From: Bosea sp. PAMC 26642
GTDB taxonomy: Bacteria > Pseudomonadota > Alphaproteobacteria > Rhizobiales > Beijerinckiaceae
Reading direction: 5' to 3'
DNA length: 64,000 nucleotides
Assembly (NCBI RefSeq): GCF_001562255.1
Contig: NZ_CP014301.1
Location: 1,302,001-1,366,000 of the forward strand
In this document: positions 45,860 to 54,630 of the stretch, piece after piece
How the letters are laid out: every line of letters starts with the position of its first letter
How positions within the stretch are numbered: position 1 is the first letter of the stretch
Notes under the pieces: model-generated
The model's database searches: none
Told to the model about the DNA's origin: nothing
The model's input: only the letters and a program-made list of their open reading frames with translations
Program-made: the position numbers and the translations under genes

Positions 45860-46705
45860 ATGGCCGAAGCTGATGCCTTGATGCGGACGCCTGACGTGAA
45901 CGGCACGCTCGTTCGCGACGGCGTCGAGCTGAACTACCGGCTGAGCGGCTCGGGCGATCTGCCGCTCGTGCTGGTGCACGGCGTCGGTTCGTACTGCGTA
46001 GCCTGGGACGGCGTTATCGCGCGCCTGTCCGACGGCTTCCGCATCCTGAGCTTCGATCTGCGCGGCCATGGTCGCTCGGCCCGGGTCAAGGGCCGCTACG
46101 AGATCGACGATTTCACCGGGGACGTGCTGGCGCTAGCCGATCATACCGGCTTTGGCCGCTTCGATCTCGCAGGTTTCTCGCTCGGCGGCCTGATCGCGCA
46201 GCGTCTCGCGCTGACCCACCCCGAGCGGTTGCGACGGCTCGTGCTGCTGTCGACGGTCTCAGGGAGGACCGACGAGGAGCGGGAGCGCGTGCTGGCGCGC
46301 CTCGCGGCGCTCAAGGCCGGCGATCGCGGCTCGCATTACAACGCCTCGCTGTCGCGCTGGCTGACCGAGGATTTCCAGGCGCGCAATCCCGAGCTGATCG
46401 CGGAGCTGCGCCGCCGCAATGCGGAAAACGATCCGGATTGCTACGCCTCGGCCTACCGCGTGCTGGCCGAGACCGATTTCGGCGGGCTGATCGACCAGAT
46501 CCGCCTGCCGACGCTGATCGCCACCGGCGAGCACGACCAGGGCTCGAACCCGCGCATGTCGCACTACATGCACGAGCGCATCGCCGGCTCGCATCTGCAC
46601 ATCCTGCCGGGGCTGCGCCATTCCCTGCTCAACGAGGCGCCCGACCAGGTCGCGGCCCTGATGCGGGACTTTCTAATGGAATCGGGCGCGGAGAACCGCA
46701 AGTGA
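45860..46705 (+). CDS. Alpha/beta hydrolase
   Basis: 281 aa. Oxyanion region VLVHGVGSYC, nucleophile elbow GFSLGG with Ser, and the C-terminal His in GLRHSLLNEAP; an Asp lies in ATGEHDQGSNP. The cap-like region is helical. It follows the monooxygenase by 4 bases and overlaps the NIPSNAP gene by GTGA. Probably opens a lactone or ester in the pathway. Confidence 0.88.
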   Translation: MAEADALMRTPDVNGTLVRDGVELNYRLSGSGDLPLVLVHGVGSYCVAWDGVIARLSDGFRILSFDLRGHGRSARVKGRYEIDDFTGDVLALADHTGFGRFDLAGFSLGGLIAQRLALTHPERLRRLVLLSTVSGRTDEERERVLARLAALKAGDRGSHYNASLSRWLTEDFQARNPELIAELRRRNAENDPDCYASAYRVLAETDFGGLIDQIRLPTLIATGEHDQGSNPRMSHYMHERIAGSHLHILPGLRHSLLNEAPDQVAALMRDFLMESGAENRK

Positions 46706-47016
46706 TCGTCGAGGAACGCATCTATCGCATCCGCACGGGCAGGATGGGGACCTATCTCAAGCTTGTCCGCGAGGAGGGGCTAGCGATCCAGCAGCCCATT
46801 CTCGGCCATCTCGTCGGCTACTTCACGACCGAGATCGGGGCGTTGAGCCAGGTCACACATCTCTGGGCCTATGCCGATCTGGAAGATCGCCGCCAGCGCC
46901 GCCAGCAGCTTGCCGACGATCCGCGCTGGCAAGCCTTCCTGCCCAAGCTCTCGGAGAACATCGAGCAGGCCGAGAACAAGATCCTGCTGCCGACCGATTT
47001 TTCGCCGCTGCGCTGA
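46702..47016 (+). CDS. NIPSNAP-family small protein
   Basis: 104 aa, a dimeric alpha+beta barrel-type fold. The N terminus MIVEERIYRIRTGRMGTYLKL and HLVGYFTTEIGALSQVTHLWAYADLEDR are the NIPSNAP signature. GTG start overlaps the stop of the hydrolase. Such proteins often accompany catabolic oxygenases, with unclear function. Confidence 0.85.
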   Translation: MIVEERIYRIRTGRMGTYLKLVREEGLAIQQPILGHLVGYFTTEIGALSQVTHLWAYADLEDRRQRRQQLADDPRWQAFLPKLSENIEQAENKILLPTDFSPLR

Positions 47017-47081
47017 CGGCGCGACACCCTTGGAGGCAGGTCGGAGACCTGCCGAGCAACATGACCGGAAGGGGATTAGCG

Positions 47082-48251
47082 GTGAGCGAGAGGCTGCGGA
47101 TCGAGAACCTCTACAAGGTCTTCGCCAAGGACCCGGCGGAAGCCTTGCGGATGCTGCGCGAGGGCGCAACGAAGGACGGCGTCTCCGAGACGCTCGGCCA
47201 GGTGGTCGGGCTGGACGACGTCTCGCTCAGCGTCCCGTCCGGCTCGATGTACATGATCATGGGCCTGTCCGGCTCCGGCAAGTCGACGCTCGCGCGCTGC
47301 GTCAACCGGCTGAACGAGCCCAGCGCCGGACGCATCCTGCTCGATGGGCAGGATATCGTGCCGCTTTCCGAGAAGGCCCTGCGCGAGGTCAGGCGCACGC
47401 GCATGTCGATGGTGTTCCAGCATTTCGCGCTGCTGCCCAACAAGCGCGTCATCGAGAATGTCGAGTTCGGGCTGAAGCTGCGCGGCGTCGCGCCGGCCCA
47501 GCGCCGCAAACGCGCCGAGGAGGTGCTTTCGGTCGTTGGGCTTGCGCGTTGGGGCTATCACCTTCCGCATGAACTGTCGGGCGGCATGCGCCAGCGCGTC
47601 GGGCTTGCCCGGGCGCTCGCGACCGACGCCGACATCCTGATCATGGACGAGGCCTTCAGCGCGCTCGACCCGCTGATCCGAACGGAGATGCAGGACGAGC
47701 TGTTGCGCCTGCAGCGCACGTTCAACAAGACCGTCCTGTTCATCACCCATGATTTCCAGGAGGCGCTGAAACTCGGCACCCGCATCGCGATCATGTCGGA
47801 AGGCCGCCTCGTGCGCGAAGGCACCCCCCAATCGATCGTACTCGAACCGGGCAGCGATTATGTCGCCGCCTTCACCCGCGAGGTCGATCGGGCGCGATTG
47901 TTCGACGCGCGCTCTGTGATGAAGCCGCCGGCCGAGCTCTGGCGGGGCCCGGACGGCATCGTCGTCGGCGGCGCAGAGGGCGGGTTCCTGCTCGACCGGC
48001 AGGAGCAGATCGTCGCCGGCTTGAACGAGGCAGAGATCGCCACACTGCGACTGACCGGCGAACTGCCGGCCGGGCGCGGCCCGCATCTTTGCGTTCCCGA
48101 AGACGCCAAGCTCGTCGATGTCGCGCGCAGCTATCGCGAAGGGCGCGCCATGGGCGTCGTCGACGATAGCGGCAGGCTGGTCGGGCTGCTCGGCGCCGAG
48201 CAGATCCTCGCCCGCATCGCCAATCTGCCGAGCCCGGGAGAAGCCCCATGA
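47082..48251 (+). CDS. proV: ABC transporter ATP-binding subunit, ProV/quaternary amine type
   Basis: 389 aa. Walker A GLSGSGKST, signature LSGGMRQRVGLARAL, Walker B DILIMDEAFSALD. The C-terminal region contains CBS-domain-like segments (AMGVVDDSGRLVGLLGAEQIL) found in ProV/OpuAA. The GTG at 47082 is preferred because GGAAGGGG lies 7 bases upstream; an ATG at 47061 adds seven residues. Overlaps the permease gene by ATGA. It starts the transport part of the operon. Confidence 0.9.
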   Translation: MSERLRIENLYKVFAKDPAEALRMLREGATKDGVSETLGQVVGLDDVSLSVPSGSMYMIMGLSGSGKSTLARCVNRLNEPSAGRILLDGQDIVPLSEKALREVRRTRMSMVFQHFALLPNKRVIENVEFGLKLRGVAPAQRRKRAEEVLSVVGLARWGYHLPHELSGGMRQRVGLARALATDADILIMDEAFSALDPLIRTEMQDELLRLQRTFNKTVLFITHDFQEALKLGTRIAIMSEGRLVREGTPQSIVLEPGSDYVAAFTREVDRARLFDARSVMKPPAELWRGPDGIVVGGAEGGFLLDRQEQIVAGLNEAEIATLRLTGELPAGRGPHLCVPEDAKLVDVARSYREGRAMGVVDDSGRLVGLLGAEQILARIANLPSPGEAP

Positions 48252-49195
48252 TCAAGGCTAACGATCTCGCGATCTTCCCGATCGACCAGTGGATTCAGGA
48301 CGGGGTGCGCTGGCTGGCGCTGAACCTGCGGCCGCTGTTCCAGGCGATCAAATGGCCGGTCGAAAGCCTGCTCGGCTTCAACGACTGGGTGCTGCACGCG
48401 ATTCCCTTTCCGGCCATGCTCGTCCTGATCGGCCTGATAGCCTGGCGCAGCGCCGGCCGTGGCGTCGCGGCCTTCAGCGTCGTCTCGCTGATCGTGATCG
48501 CCATGCTCGGCGTCTGGGCCGAGGCGATGACGACGCTGTCGCTGATCGCCACCGCGATCGTGTTCTGCGCGGTGATCGGCATTCCGATCGGCATTCTCTG
48601 CGCCCGCAGCGACCGGGTCTGGAACGTGGTCCGCCCGATCCTCGACATCATGCAGACCACGCCGACCTTCGTTTACCTGGTGCCGGTGGTGATGCTGTTC
48701 GGCGTCGGCACGGTGCCGGGCGAGGTCGCTGTCGTCACCGCCGCCGCGCCGCCGCTGATCCGCTTCACCAATCTCGGCATCCGTATGGTCGAGCACGAGA
48801 TCGTCGAGGCGGGCCTGGCCTTCGGCGCCGACAGCCGCCAACTCCTCTGGGAGATTCAGCTTCCGCTCGCGATTCCGACCATCCTCGGCGGGCTCAACCA
48901 GACGGTCCTGACCGCAATGGTGATGTCGGTCGTCGTCGCGATGATCGGCGCCGAGGGCCTTGGGCTGGTCGTCCTGCAGGGACTCGGGCGGCTCGATGTC
49001 GGCCGCGCCGCCGTCGGCGGCATCGCCATCGTCCTGCTGGCGATGATGCTCGACCGCATCACCCAGAAGCTCGCCGAGCCGAAGCGTGGCCAGCGCACCT
49101 CGCTGCTGCAGGTGCTGACGCGCTTCCCGCGGGGCGAGCGCCGCGAGGAGATCGTCGCGCCGTCGCCGCCGGAGACCAGTCGCCAAGCGGCCTGA
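48248..49195 (+). CDS. proW: ABC transporter permease, ProW type
   Basis: 315 aa with several membrane helices and the ProW features NDWVLHAIPFPAMLVLIGLIAW, DIMQTTPTFVYLVPVVMLFG, and the EAA loop AGLAFGADSRQLLWEIQLPLA. The polar C terminus extends beyond the membrane part. Works with the ATPase encoded before it and the binding protein encoded after it. Confidence 0.9.
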   Translation: MIKANDLAIFPIDQWIQDGVRWLALNLRPLFQAIKWPVESLLGFNDWVLHAIPFPAMLVLIGLIAWRSAGRGVAAFSVVSLIVIAMLGVWAEAMTTLSLIATAIVFCAVIGIPIGILCARSDRVWNVVRPILDIMQTTPTFVYLVPVVMLFGVGTVPGEVAVVTAAAPPLIRFTNLGIRMVEHEIVEAGLAFGADSRQLLWEIQLPLAIPTILGGLNQTVLTAMVMSVVVAMIGAEGLGLVVLQGLGRLDVGRAAVGGIAIVLLAMMLDRITQKLAEPKRGQRTSLLQVLTRFPRGERREEIVAPSPPETSRQAA

Positions 49196-49276
49196 AACGA
49201 TCAGTTTTGAAAGAAGAACCCGCCCGCCAAGGGCGGGCCGGGGACCAGACCAGTCACAACCGAAGAGGAGAACGCA

Positions 49277-50317
49277 ATGCTCAGCCTTTCAGCCGGACTA
49301 TTCGTCAGGACCGTTGCCGCCGCGGCGCTCGCCGCCGTCACCTTGCAGGGAGCGGCCTTCGCCCAGGCCATGCCGGGCAAGGGCAAGACCGTGCGCTACG
49401 CCCAGAGCGACAGCCTCGGCGCCAACTACGTCACCGCCCAGATCATCAGCCGGGCGATGAAGGAACTGGGCTACGAGGTGAAACTCTCGACCCTCAACAC
49501 GACATTGTTCTTCCAGGCTGCCGGGCAGGGCGATCTCGACCTCGCCACCGACGTCAACATGCCCCAGCGCGAGCCCGCCTTCCGGGCGGTCGAGAAGCAG
49601 GCCGAGTTGATCGGCACCGGCATGATCGTCGGAGGCGGCATCAACGGCTACCTCATCGACAAGAAGACCGCGACCGCCCACAACATCACCAGCCTCGCGC
49701 AGATAAAGGATCCCAAGCTCGCCGCCCTGTTCGGCAAGGACGGGCGCGCCGACCTGATCAACTGCGATCCGGGCTGGAGCTGCGGCGACGTCGTCGATTT
49801 CCAGCTCGACAAGTTCGGCCTCAAGGACACCGTCCGCTCCCTGCGCGGCAAATACGAGACGCTGATGGTCGAGGCGGTGGCGCGCGTGAAGCGCGGAGAG
49901 CCCGCCTTTTTCTATGCCTGGAGCCCGTCCTGGGTGAACAATGCGCTGATCCCCGGCGAGGAGGTCGTCTGGTTGCCGACACCGGAGGATGCGCTGCCGC
50001 CGAACGTGCCGAACCGCGGCTCGGCGCTGGTGCCCGGCGTCAAGGGCTGCGCCGGCGGCGCCGACCCCTGCCGCATGGCGATGTCGTCCTGGAACTGGGC
50101 CTCTGTCGCGAACAAGCAGTTCGTCGCGGCCAACCCGGCGATCAAGACGCTGATCGAGCAGATCAAGTTCCCGCTCGCCAGCTGGTCGGCCTGGGAGTTC
50201 AGCATCAACAAGAACGGGGCCAGCAGCGCCAACATCAACCGCATGGCCGACGAATGGATCGCCCAGAACAAAGCTGCGTTTGACGGATGGGTCAGCAAGG
50301 CCCGAGGCGCCGTCTGA
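49277..50317 (+). CDS. proX: Glycine betaine/quaternary amine-binding protein, ProX type
   Basis: 346-aa periplasmic receptor with a signal peptide (SAGLFVRTVAAAALAAVTLQG, cleaved near AFAQA). Family segments: VRYAQSDSLGANYVTAQIISRAMKELGYEV, DLDLATDVNMPQREP, GPSWVNNALIPGEEV-like WSPSWVNNALIPGEE, and ASWSAWEFSINKNG. Aromatic residues for binding a cationic ligand are plausible. RBS GAAGAGGAG. It ends the operon; no terminator was found in the 177 bases after it. Confidence 0.88.
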   Translation: MLSLSAGLFVRTVAAAALAAVTLQGAAFAQAMPGKGKTVRYAQSDSLGANYVTAQIISRAMKELGYEVKLSTLNTTLFFQAAGQGDLDLATDVNMPQREPAFRAVEKQAELIGTGMIVGGGINGYLIDKKTATAHNITSLAQIKDPKLAALFGKDGRADLINCDPGWSCGDVVDFQLDKFGLKDTVRSLRGKYETLMVEAVARVKRGEPAFFYAWSPSWVNNALIPGEEVVWLPTPEDALPPNVPNRGSALVPGVKGCAGGADPCRMAMSSWNWASVANKQFVAANPAIKTLIEQIKFPLASWSAWEFSINKNGASSANINRMADEWIAQNKAAFDGWVSKARGAV

Positions 50318-50494
50318 TCTCAATCTGCAGGGAGGCGTCACACGTTCGGAATCCTCTGCTCGGCTTGAGATGTCTCCAGGGAAGGCTGCTGGAGGCATCT
50401 CGGGGCCAGGGACCACCCCCGTCCGCTTGCCCACGAGCGTCAGCTTTCTGGCAGTGGGGCAATGTCAGCTGTTGGCGCATTGGGCACGGGGATA

Positions 50495-51424
50495 TCAGCC
50501 CATTCGAGCGCGTTCATCGGGTTCGAAACGCTCCCAATATGGTGGTTGGCCAAAAGCTTGACGAAGGCAATCGGCGAAGGCGCGCAGCTTGGCTGACGGC
50601 CGGCGGCCTTCGGGATGGGCGAGATAGATGAGCTCCGGCCCCGGCTGCACACCGATGTCGACAATGCAGAGCCGGCCGCTGCGGATCTCGGCGCCGGCGA
50701 TGAACAAAGGCAGCAGCGCGATGCCGAGGCCGGCCAGAGCCGCATCCCGCATCATGTCGCCGTTGTTGACCCGCAGGCTGGGACGCCCACGCACGCTGAC
50801 CATCCCTTCCGGTCCATGGAACGACCAGTCACCGCTGCCCCGATTGGTGTAGAAGATTCCGGCATGTCCATTGAGCGCGCTCATCGAATCCGGGCTACCG
50901 TGCCGCTCCAGATAATCTGGCGATGCGACGAGCACCCTCCGGCTCGGGGCCAGAGTCCAGGCAACGAGGCGGGAATCCGCGATCGGCCCATGACGCAGTA
51001 CTGCGTCATAGCTGTCGGCGCCGGCCTCGACCCGACGGTCATCGAGGTCGAGCGTCAGCGCGATCTCGGGATGCCGGGCAAGAAACGGATAGATGGCGGG
51101 GCCGAGATGCATGCGGCCGAAGGTGACGGGCGCCGAGATCTGGAGCGGCCCGGCCAGCGTGCCGCGCCGTTCGGCCATGTCGGCCGCAGCCTCTTCGATC
51201 TCGCGGGTGATGCGTGTGGCGCGCTCGAGAAACGCCGTGCCGTCCTCGGTCAATGTCAGCCGGCGCGCGCTGCGGTGCAGCAGTGTCGCACCGAGGCTGC
51301 GTTCCAGTTCGGCCAAGCGATCGCTGACCACGGATTTCGACAGGCGTAGTCGGCGTGCGGCCTCGCTCAGCGAACCGGCTTCCGCGATGGCGACGAAGGT
51401 CGCGATGCCGTCGAGCTTCACCAT
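50495..51424 (-). CDS. LysR-family transcriptional regulator
   Basis: 309 aa: winged helix (GIATFVAIAEAGSLSEAARRL, LSKSVVSDRLAELE) and the CrgA/PecT-type effector domain (GPLQISAPVTFGRMHLGPAIYPFLARHP). Start at 51424 gives MVKLDGIATF. Its target is unclear: it is convergent with the ProX gene and faces the truncated transposase on the other side. Confidence 0.9.
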   Translation of the reverse strand: MVKLDGIATFVAIAEAGSLSEAARRLRLSKSVVSDRLAELERSLGATLLHRSARRLTLTEDGTAFLERATRITREIEEAAADMAERRGTLAGPLQISAPVTFGRMHLGPAIYPFLARHPEIALTLDLDDRRVEAGADSYDAVLRHGPIADSRLVAWTLAPSRRVLVASPDYLERHGSPDSMSALNGHAGIFYTNRGSGDWSFHGPEGMVSVRGRPSLRVNNGDMMRDAALAGLGIALLPLFIAGAEIRSGRLCIVDIGVQPGPELIYLAHPEGRRPSAKLRAFADCLRQAFGQPPYWERFEPDERARMG

Positions 51425-51572
51425 GGTTCGGTTTTCCCGGAGCTCAATTTCGCCGAACAAAGGCTAATCCGAACGAATGCGGAATGCTACGTTGCGTCAT
51501 GCCAACGGGGTTGACAGCGACGGTCATTGGACCGCCCTCCCGGCCGGCGGGAACACCCGAGGCCAGCCCTTC

Positions 51573-52055
51573 ATTAAAAAGGGCAAGGGCGGCCCGTCTG
51601 GTAAGCGCGCGGTCGTCGCGCTGGTTGAGCGCGGCGGTCGTGTCCGTTCCTTCCATGTCGATAAGGCCAACGCCGAGAACGTCCGCGAGATCGTCGTCAC
51701 CAACATCCGCCGCGAGAGCCGCCTACACACCGACGAAAGCCGCCTCTACACAAAGACCCGCGAAGAGTTCGCCCGCCATGAGACGGTGCGCCATTCAGCC
51801 AAGGAATATGCGCGCGGCGACGTGAATACCAACACGGTCGAGGGCATGTTCTCTATCTTCAAGCGCGGCATGAAGGGCATCTATCAGCACTGCGCTGAGA
51901 AGCACCTTCATCGCTACCTTGCCGAGTTCGACTTCCGCTACAACAACCGCACCAAGCTTGGCGTCAACGACGTCATGCGCCGCGACAATGCCTTGAAGGG
52001 CATCGACGGCAAGCGCCTCACCTATCGGCGGATTGGTGGCGCCGCGCTCGCTTAA
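51573..52055 (+). pseudogene. Truncated IS1595/ISXO2-type transposase
   Basis: About 160 residues of the DDE domain. The second catalytic Asp is in HTDESRLY and the Glu in NTNTVEGMFSIFKRG; KHLHRYLAEFDFRYNNR is the family C-terminal block. The zinc-ribbon N terminus and the first catalytic Asp are missing: the frame runs upstream into unrelated sequence from about 51570. A dead IS fragment that marks rearranged DNA. Confidence 0.85.
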
Positions 52056-52145
52056 GCAGAAGGCAAAGAAGCTTTTACGTAAACGCCGCGCGAAGGCTGT
52101 GCACCACGGCGGTTGACGCTGGAGCGAGTCGCCGCGAATCAGGTA

Positions 52146-52373
52146 TTACTTTACGAAGGCGTTCCTCAACCAAACCGCCGCTTTGGCCAAAGGGCCAGCG
52201 GCGGCGGGAACGACTGCGACGAGCTGGCCTTGATACCGTGCCCAAGTCAAAGCCTTCAGCCGTTCACGAGCATCGGCTGCATCCTTGGCTTGAATGGTGA
52301 AAGCCCACTCATCGCCGTCGTGCCGGTATTCGAAGAGGAACGTCGCAAACGGCTGATGAGAGGATGATGACAT
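52146..52373 (-). CDS. Unknown 75-aa protein of a mobile-DNA family
   Basis: Short protein with FATFLFEYRHDGDEWAFTIQA, RERLKALTWARYQG, and a helical C terminus. Proteins of this shape recur in alphaproteobacterial phages and integrated elements; function unknown. Its start codon overlaps the start of the DUF1508 gene on the other strand (shared CATG). Confidence 0.65.
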   Translation of the reverse strand: MSSSSHQPFATFLFEYRHDGDEWAFTIQAKDAADARERLKALTWARYQGQLVAVVPAAAGPLAKAAVWLRNAFVK

Positions 52374-52539
52374 GTGGTTCCATCTCTACCGAGACGCCAA
52401 TAATCAATGGCGTTGGACGCTCTTCGGAGCCAACAACCGGAAGATCGCAAATTCCGGGGAAGGCTATATCAACAAGGCCGACTGCGTGCATGCGATCAAT
52501 CTTGTCGCAGCATCAGACGGCTGCCCGATTAGAGAATGA
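52372..52539 (+). CDS. DUF1508/YegP-like small protein
   Basis: 55 aa, one DUF1508 unit: MWFHLYRDANNQWRWTLFG, then NRKIANSGEGYINKADCVH and AINLVAAS. RBS AGAGGA lies 8 bases before the ATG, inside the divergent gene. The family is a small beta-alpha fold often duplicated in YegP; role unknown. Followed by a strong terminator. Confidence 0.8.
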   Translation: MWFHLYRDANNQWRWTLFGANNRKIANSGEGYINKADCVHAINLVAASDGCPIRE

Positions 52540-52555
52540 TACGGTTAACGAGACC

Positions 52556-52711
52556 TTAAGAGCCCGGTTTAACGACCGGGCTCTTTTTCTTTTTGACGTT
52601 CTTGCCCTCGTCTTTCGGCGCTTTCGCATCATGCGGCTTCGGCGGCGTCGCCAGCATCCGCTTCAACACCTCGTCGCGGCGTTTCTCGTCTTCGTCAGGA
52701 CGCTGCGGCAT
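52556..52711 (-). CDS. 51-aa charged protein ending inside the terminator hairpin
   Basis: MPQRPDEDEKRRDEVLKRML, then TPPKPHDAKAPKDEG and KNVKKKKSPVVKPGS. Small, very polar, with the pattern of a known type of rhizobial small protein that is common beside mobile DNA. The final codons and the TAA are the arm of the terminator (52558-52585), so coding and termination share sequence. Overlaps the end of the next gene by 17 bases. Confidence 0.65.
   Translation of the reverse strand: MPQRPDEDEKRRDEVLKRMLATPPKPHDAKAPKDEGKNVKKKKSPVVKPGS
52558..52591. terminator. Bidirectional terminator
   Basis: 11-bp stem (AAGAGCCCGGT with ACCGGGCTCTT), 6-nt loop, then TTTCTTTTT on the plus strand and the reverse side preceded by A-rich TTAAG. 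Serves the DUF1508 gene and, from the other side, the 51-aa gene. Confidence 0.85.
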
Positions 52712-53567
52712 TGCTCACCGCCAGCGCCAGAACCGGCGATCCGGCCAGCCGCTTCTTGTTGATTTCTGCTGCCATAGCCGTGATTGTGACCTTGGAATAA
52801 GCAAAAAGCATGTCCGCGTCAGTGGCATCCAATACCGCGCGAACGTGCGCAAGCGGGTTCCGATCAAAGTCTTTGACGTGGCGAATGTGGCTAAGCGTTT
52901 TAGGCTCAGGGACTAGGGCGCCTGAACACTTCTCCAAGCCCCCGATCAAATCGCCCCATTGCTCTTTGCCGTTGTCAGCCTTGCCCGTGAAAAGTCGGTA
53001 ATACTCGCGGAAGACAGCCTCGATCGCTCGGCAGCTATGGTAGCCGGAAGCCGTATACAACCCGAAAGCGTAGCAACGACCGGCGCTGATATACTCGTCG
53101 TTTGCAAGCGGCCCCATGGTCACTCTTACTTCGGGCGGGAACGTCTCGTTAGCGCGGTCCACAAGGTCTCCCAAATCGTACGTCCCGCGCTTCGGGACAA
53201 GATACGTGGCAGACCTCTGCATATCGGTACGGAAAACCGCCTCAAACGCGGCCATGGCGTTCTTGGCCCCGTACATTCGCCAGGCTTCGATCTTCAGGTT
53301 CCCGTCAGGCGGGAAGGTCCAATTCCCTTCCCCATCGCGGAAGTAGGTGTTCTGCAAATTGCCCAGTTCACGACGCAAAAGCGCCGCGTCGGGGCGGCAG
53401 AAATCCAGACGCGCCGGCGCATCGGGGCCAAGCAGGCGTTCGATAGCAGCGCTCGCGTTCATAAGGGGCATGAACAGACGCCCTACCGTCGTGTCGTCCG
53501 ATACGACCACCGCGATTGGGTGCAGCTCACTGCCAATCGAGTAGAGCTGAAAAAGGTCAATTCTTTC
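52695..53567 (-). CDS. Unknown protein of 290 aa
   Basis: No known family. Segments such as YTASGYHSCRAIEAVFREYYR and HIRHVKDFDRNPLAHVRAVLDATDADMLF suggest a helical protein with HEPN/Abi-like or DUF4145-like features (the RNPLAH pattern), which is only an impression. GTG at 53567 is chosen because GGGAG precedes it; a frame reaching 53660 has no ribosome-binding site. Sits among small mobile-DNA genes. Confidence 0.6.
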   Translation of the reverse strand, partial: ERIDLFQLYSIGSELHPIAVVVSDDTTVGRLFMPLMNASAAIERLLGPDAPARLDFCRPDAALLRRELGNLQNTYFRDGEGNWTFPPDGNLKIEAWRMYGAKNAMAAFEAVFRTDMQRSATYLVPKRGTYDLGDLVDRANETFPPEVRVTMGPLANDEYISAGRCYAFGLYTASGYHSCRAIEAVFREYYRLFTGKADNGKEQWGDLIGGLEKCSGALVPEPKTLSHIRHVKDFDRNPLAHVRAVLDATDADMLFAYSKVTITAMAAEINKKRLAGSPVLALAVSNAAAS

Positions 53568-53977
53568 CACGCGTAAGGCTCCCCAGCGGTTGCAAGGGAG
53601 CCTTACCACGTTTCCGCACCCTAGTTCAGCACCGGCCTGTCGCTGAGAATCATGCATCACGAAAACTGCTTTGTCACGTATATAATTAAGAATTAAATCC
53701 TAGCGGCAGTCACGAAGGCGCGAAACTACGGATCCCCCGTGTAAGTGACGGCATGAGCACGCTTGAGTTTGTGCATAAGACGAGGTTGCTGCGGAAAATT
53801 CGGGCGATCAAGGCGCCCGACCGCAAGGATCCCTGGCACCGCTGATGCCGGCGCCCTTCAAGCCTTGGTGCCTCTCCTGGAATCGCCCCAATAGTGTGAC
53901 GGATCGCGCCGAAGGCCGTAGCCCGCCGCTTGCAAACCCGGCAGTCGGTTCGCCGACGTCTTTGCCGCGATGAAGGC
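53568..53977. other. 410 bases without a supported gene
   Basis: Includes an AT-rich stretch (about 53675-53700) that is unlike its surroundings and a 30-codon frame at 53754 with no family. Nothing else is recognisable. Confidence 0.5.
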
Positions 53978-54232
53978 TCACAGCGCGCGGATCTCTTCCT
54001 CGAATGCCTCCGGGATTTCGCCGTGGCGAGCGAGGACTGCAAGCGCGCTAACCTCGCCGGTCTCGTCGTCCGCAGTCACATGGATCACGGCCAGACCCTC
54101 CGCCGTGCGGCCGAGCCGCTCGCCATCGCGCAGCGCATGATGCTTCGTCTTCGCCAGCACGCGCTGCCCCGGCACCAGGCGCTTGCGGTGCGTCTTGAAC
54201 GGCTGGAGGAAGAAGGTCTCGACGCTTGCCAT
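53978..54232 (-). CDS. 84-aa protein divergent from the umuD-like gene
   Basis: MASVETFFLQPFKTHRKRLV, then GQRVLAKTKHHALRDGERL and VIHVTADDETGEVSALAVLARHG. No known family; small proteins like it accompany umuD-type genes in rhizobial mobile DNA. Its start is 24 bases from the SOS box, so it may share LexA control. Confidence 0.65.
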   Translation of the reverse strand: MASVETFFLQPFKTHRKRLVPGQRVLAKTKHHALRDGERLGRTAEGLAVIHVTADDETGEVSALAVLARHGEIPEAFEEEIRAL

Positions 54233-54256
54233 GGCTTGACTCCGGGAGGCGGGTTC

Positions 54257-54271
54257 GTTCTCATTACGTTC
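54257..54271 (+). promoter_or_regulatory. SOS box upstream of the umuD-like gene
   Basis: GTTCTCATTACGTTC: an exact GTTC-N7-GTTC LexA site of the alphaproteobacterial type, 22 bases before the start at 54293. It confirms the umuD-like identity of the following frame. Confidence 0.8.
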
Positions 54272-54292
54272 TCATTTTGAGGAACGCAATCG

Positions 54293-54630
54293 ATGCACGT
54301 CTCGCCCGCCGTCCTTGGACCGCCGATCTTCCTGCCGGTCTATCTGAAGGCAGTGCGCGCGGGCTTCCCGTCGCCGGCTGACGACTACCTGGACCAGCCG
54401 ATCGACCTGTCGCGGGTGCTCATCCAGAACGCCCCGGCGACCTTCATCATGACGGTGGCCGGCGACAGCGCCATCGACGTCGGCATCTTCGACGGCAGTC
54501 TGATTACGGTCGACCGTAGCCTGGTGCCCAAGGACGGCGACGCCGTCGTTGTCGACGTCAACGGCGAGCGTAGCATCAAAATTTTCAGGATCGCCGGCGG
54601 TCGATCAAGTCTCGCGTTCGGCAACCGGCA
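54293..54630 (+). pseudogene. umuD-like LexA/S24-family peptidase fragment
   Basis: About 110 residues of a UmuD-type protein: VLGPPIFLPVYLKAVRAGFPSPADDYLDQ, abridged here, then the nucleophile Ser in TVAGDSAIDVGIFDG and the catalytic Lys in ERSIKIFRIA. GAGGA precedes the ATG. After about 54630 the homology stops and, one frame over, a diguanylate cyclase begins. umuC is not present. The gene was cut by a deletion or recombination. Confidence 0.8.
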
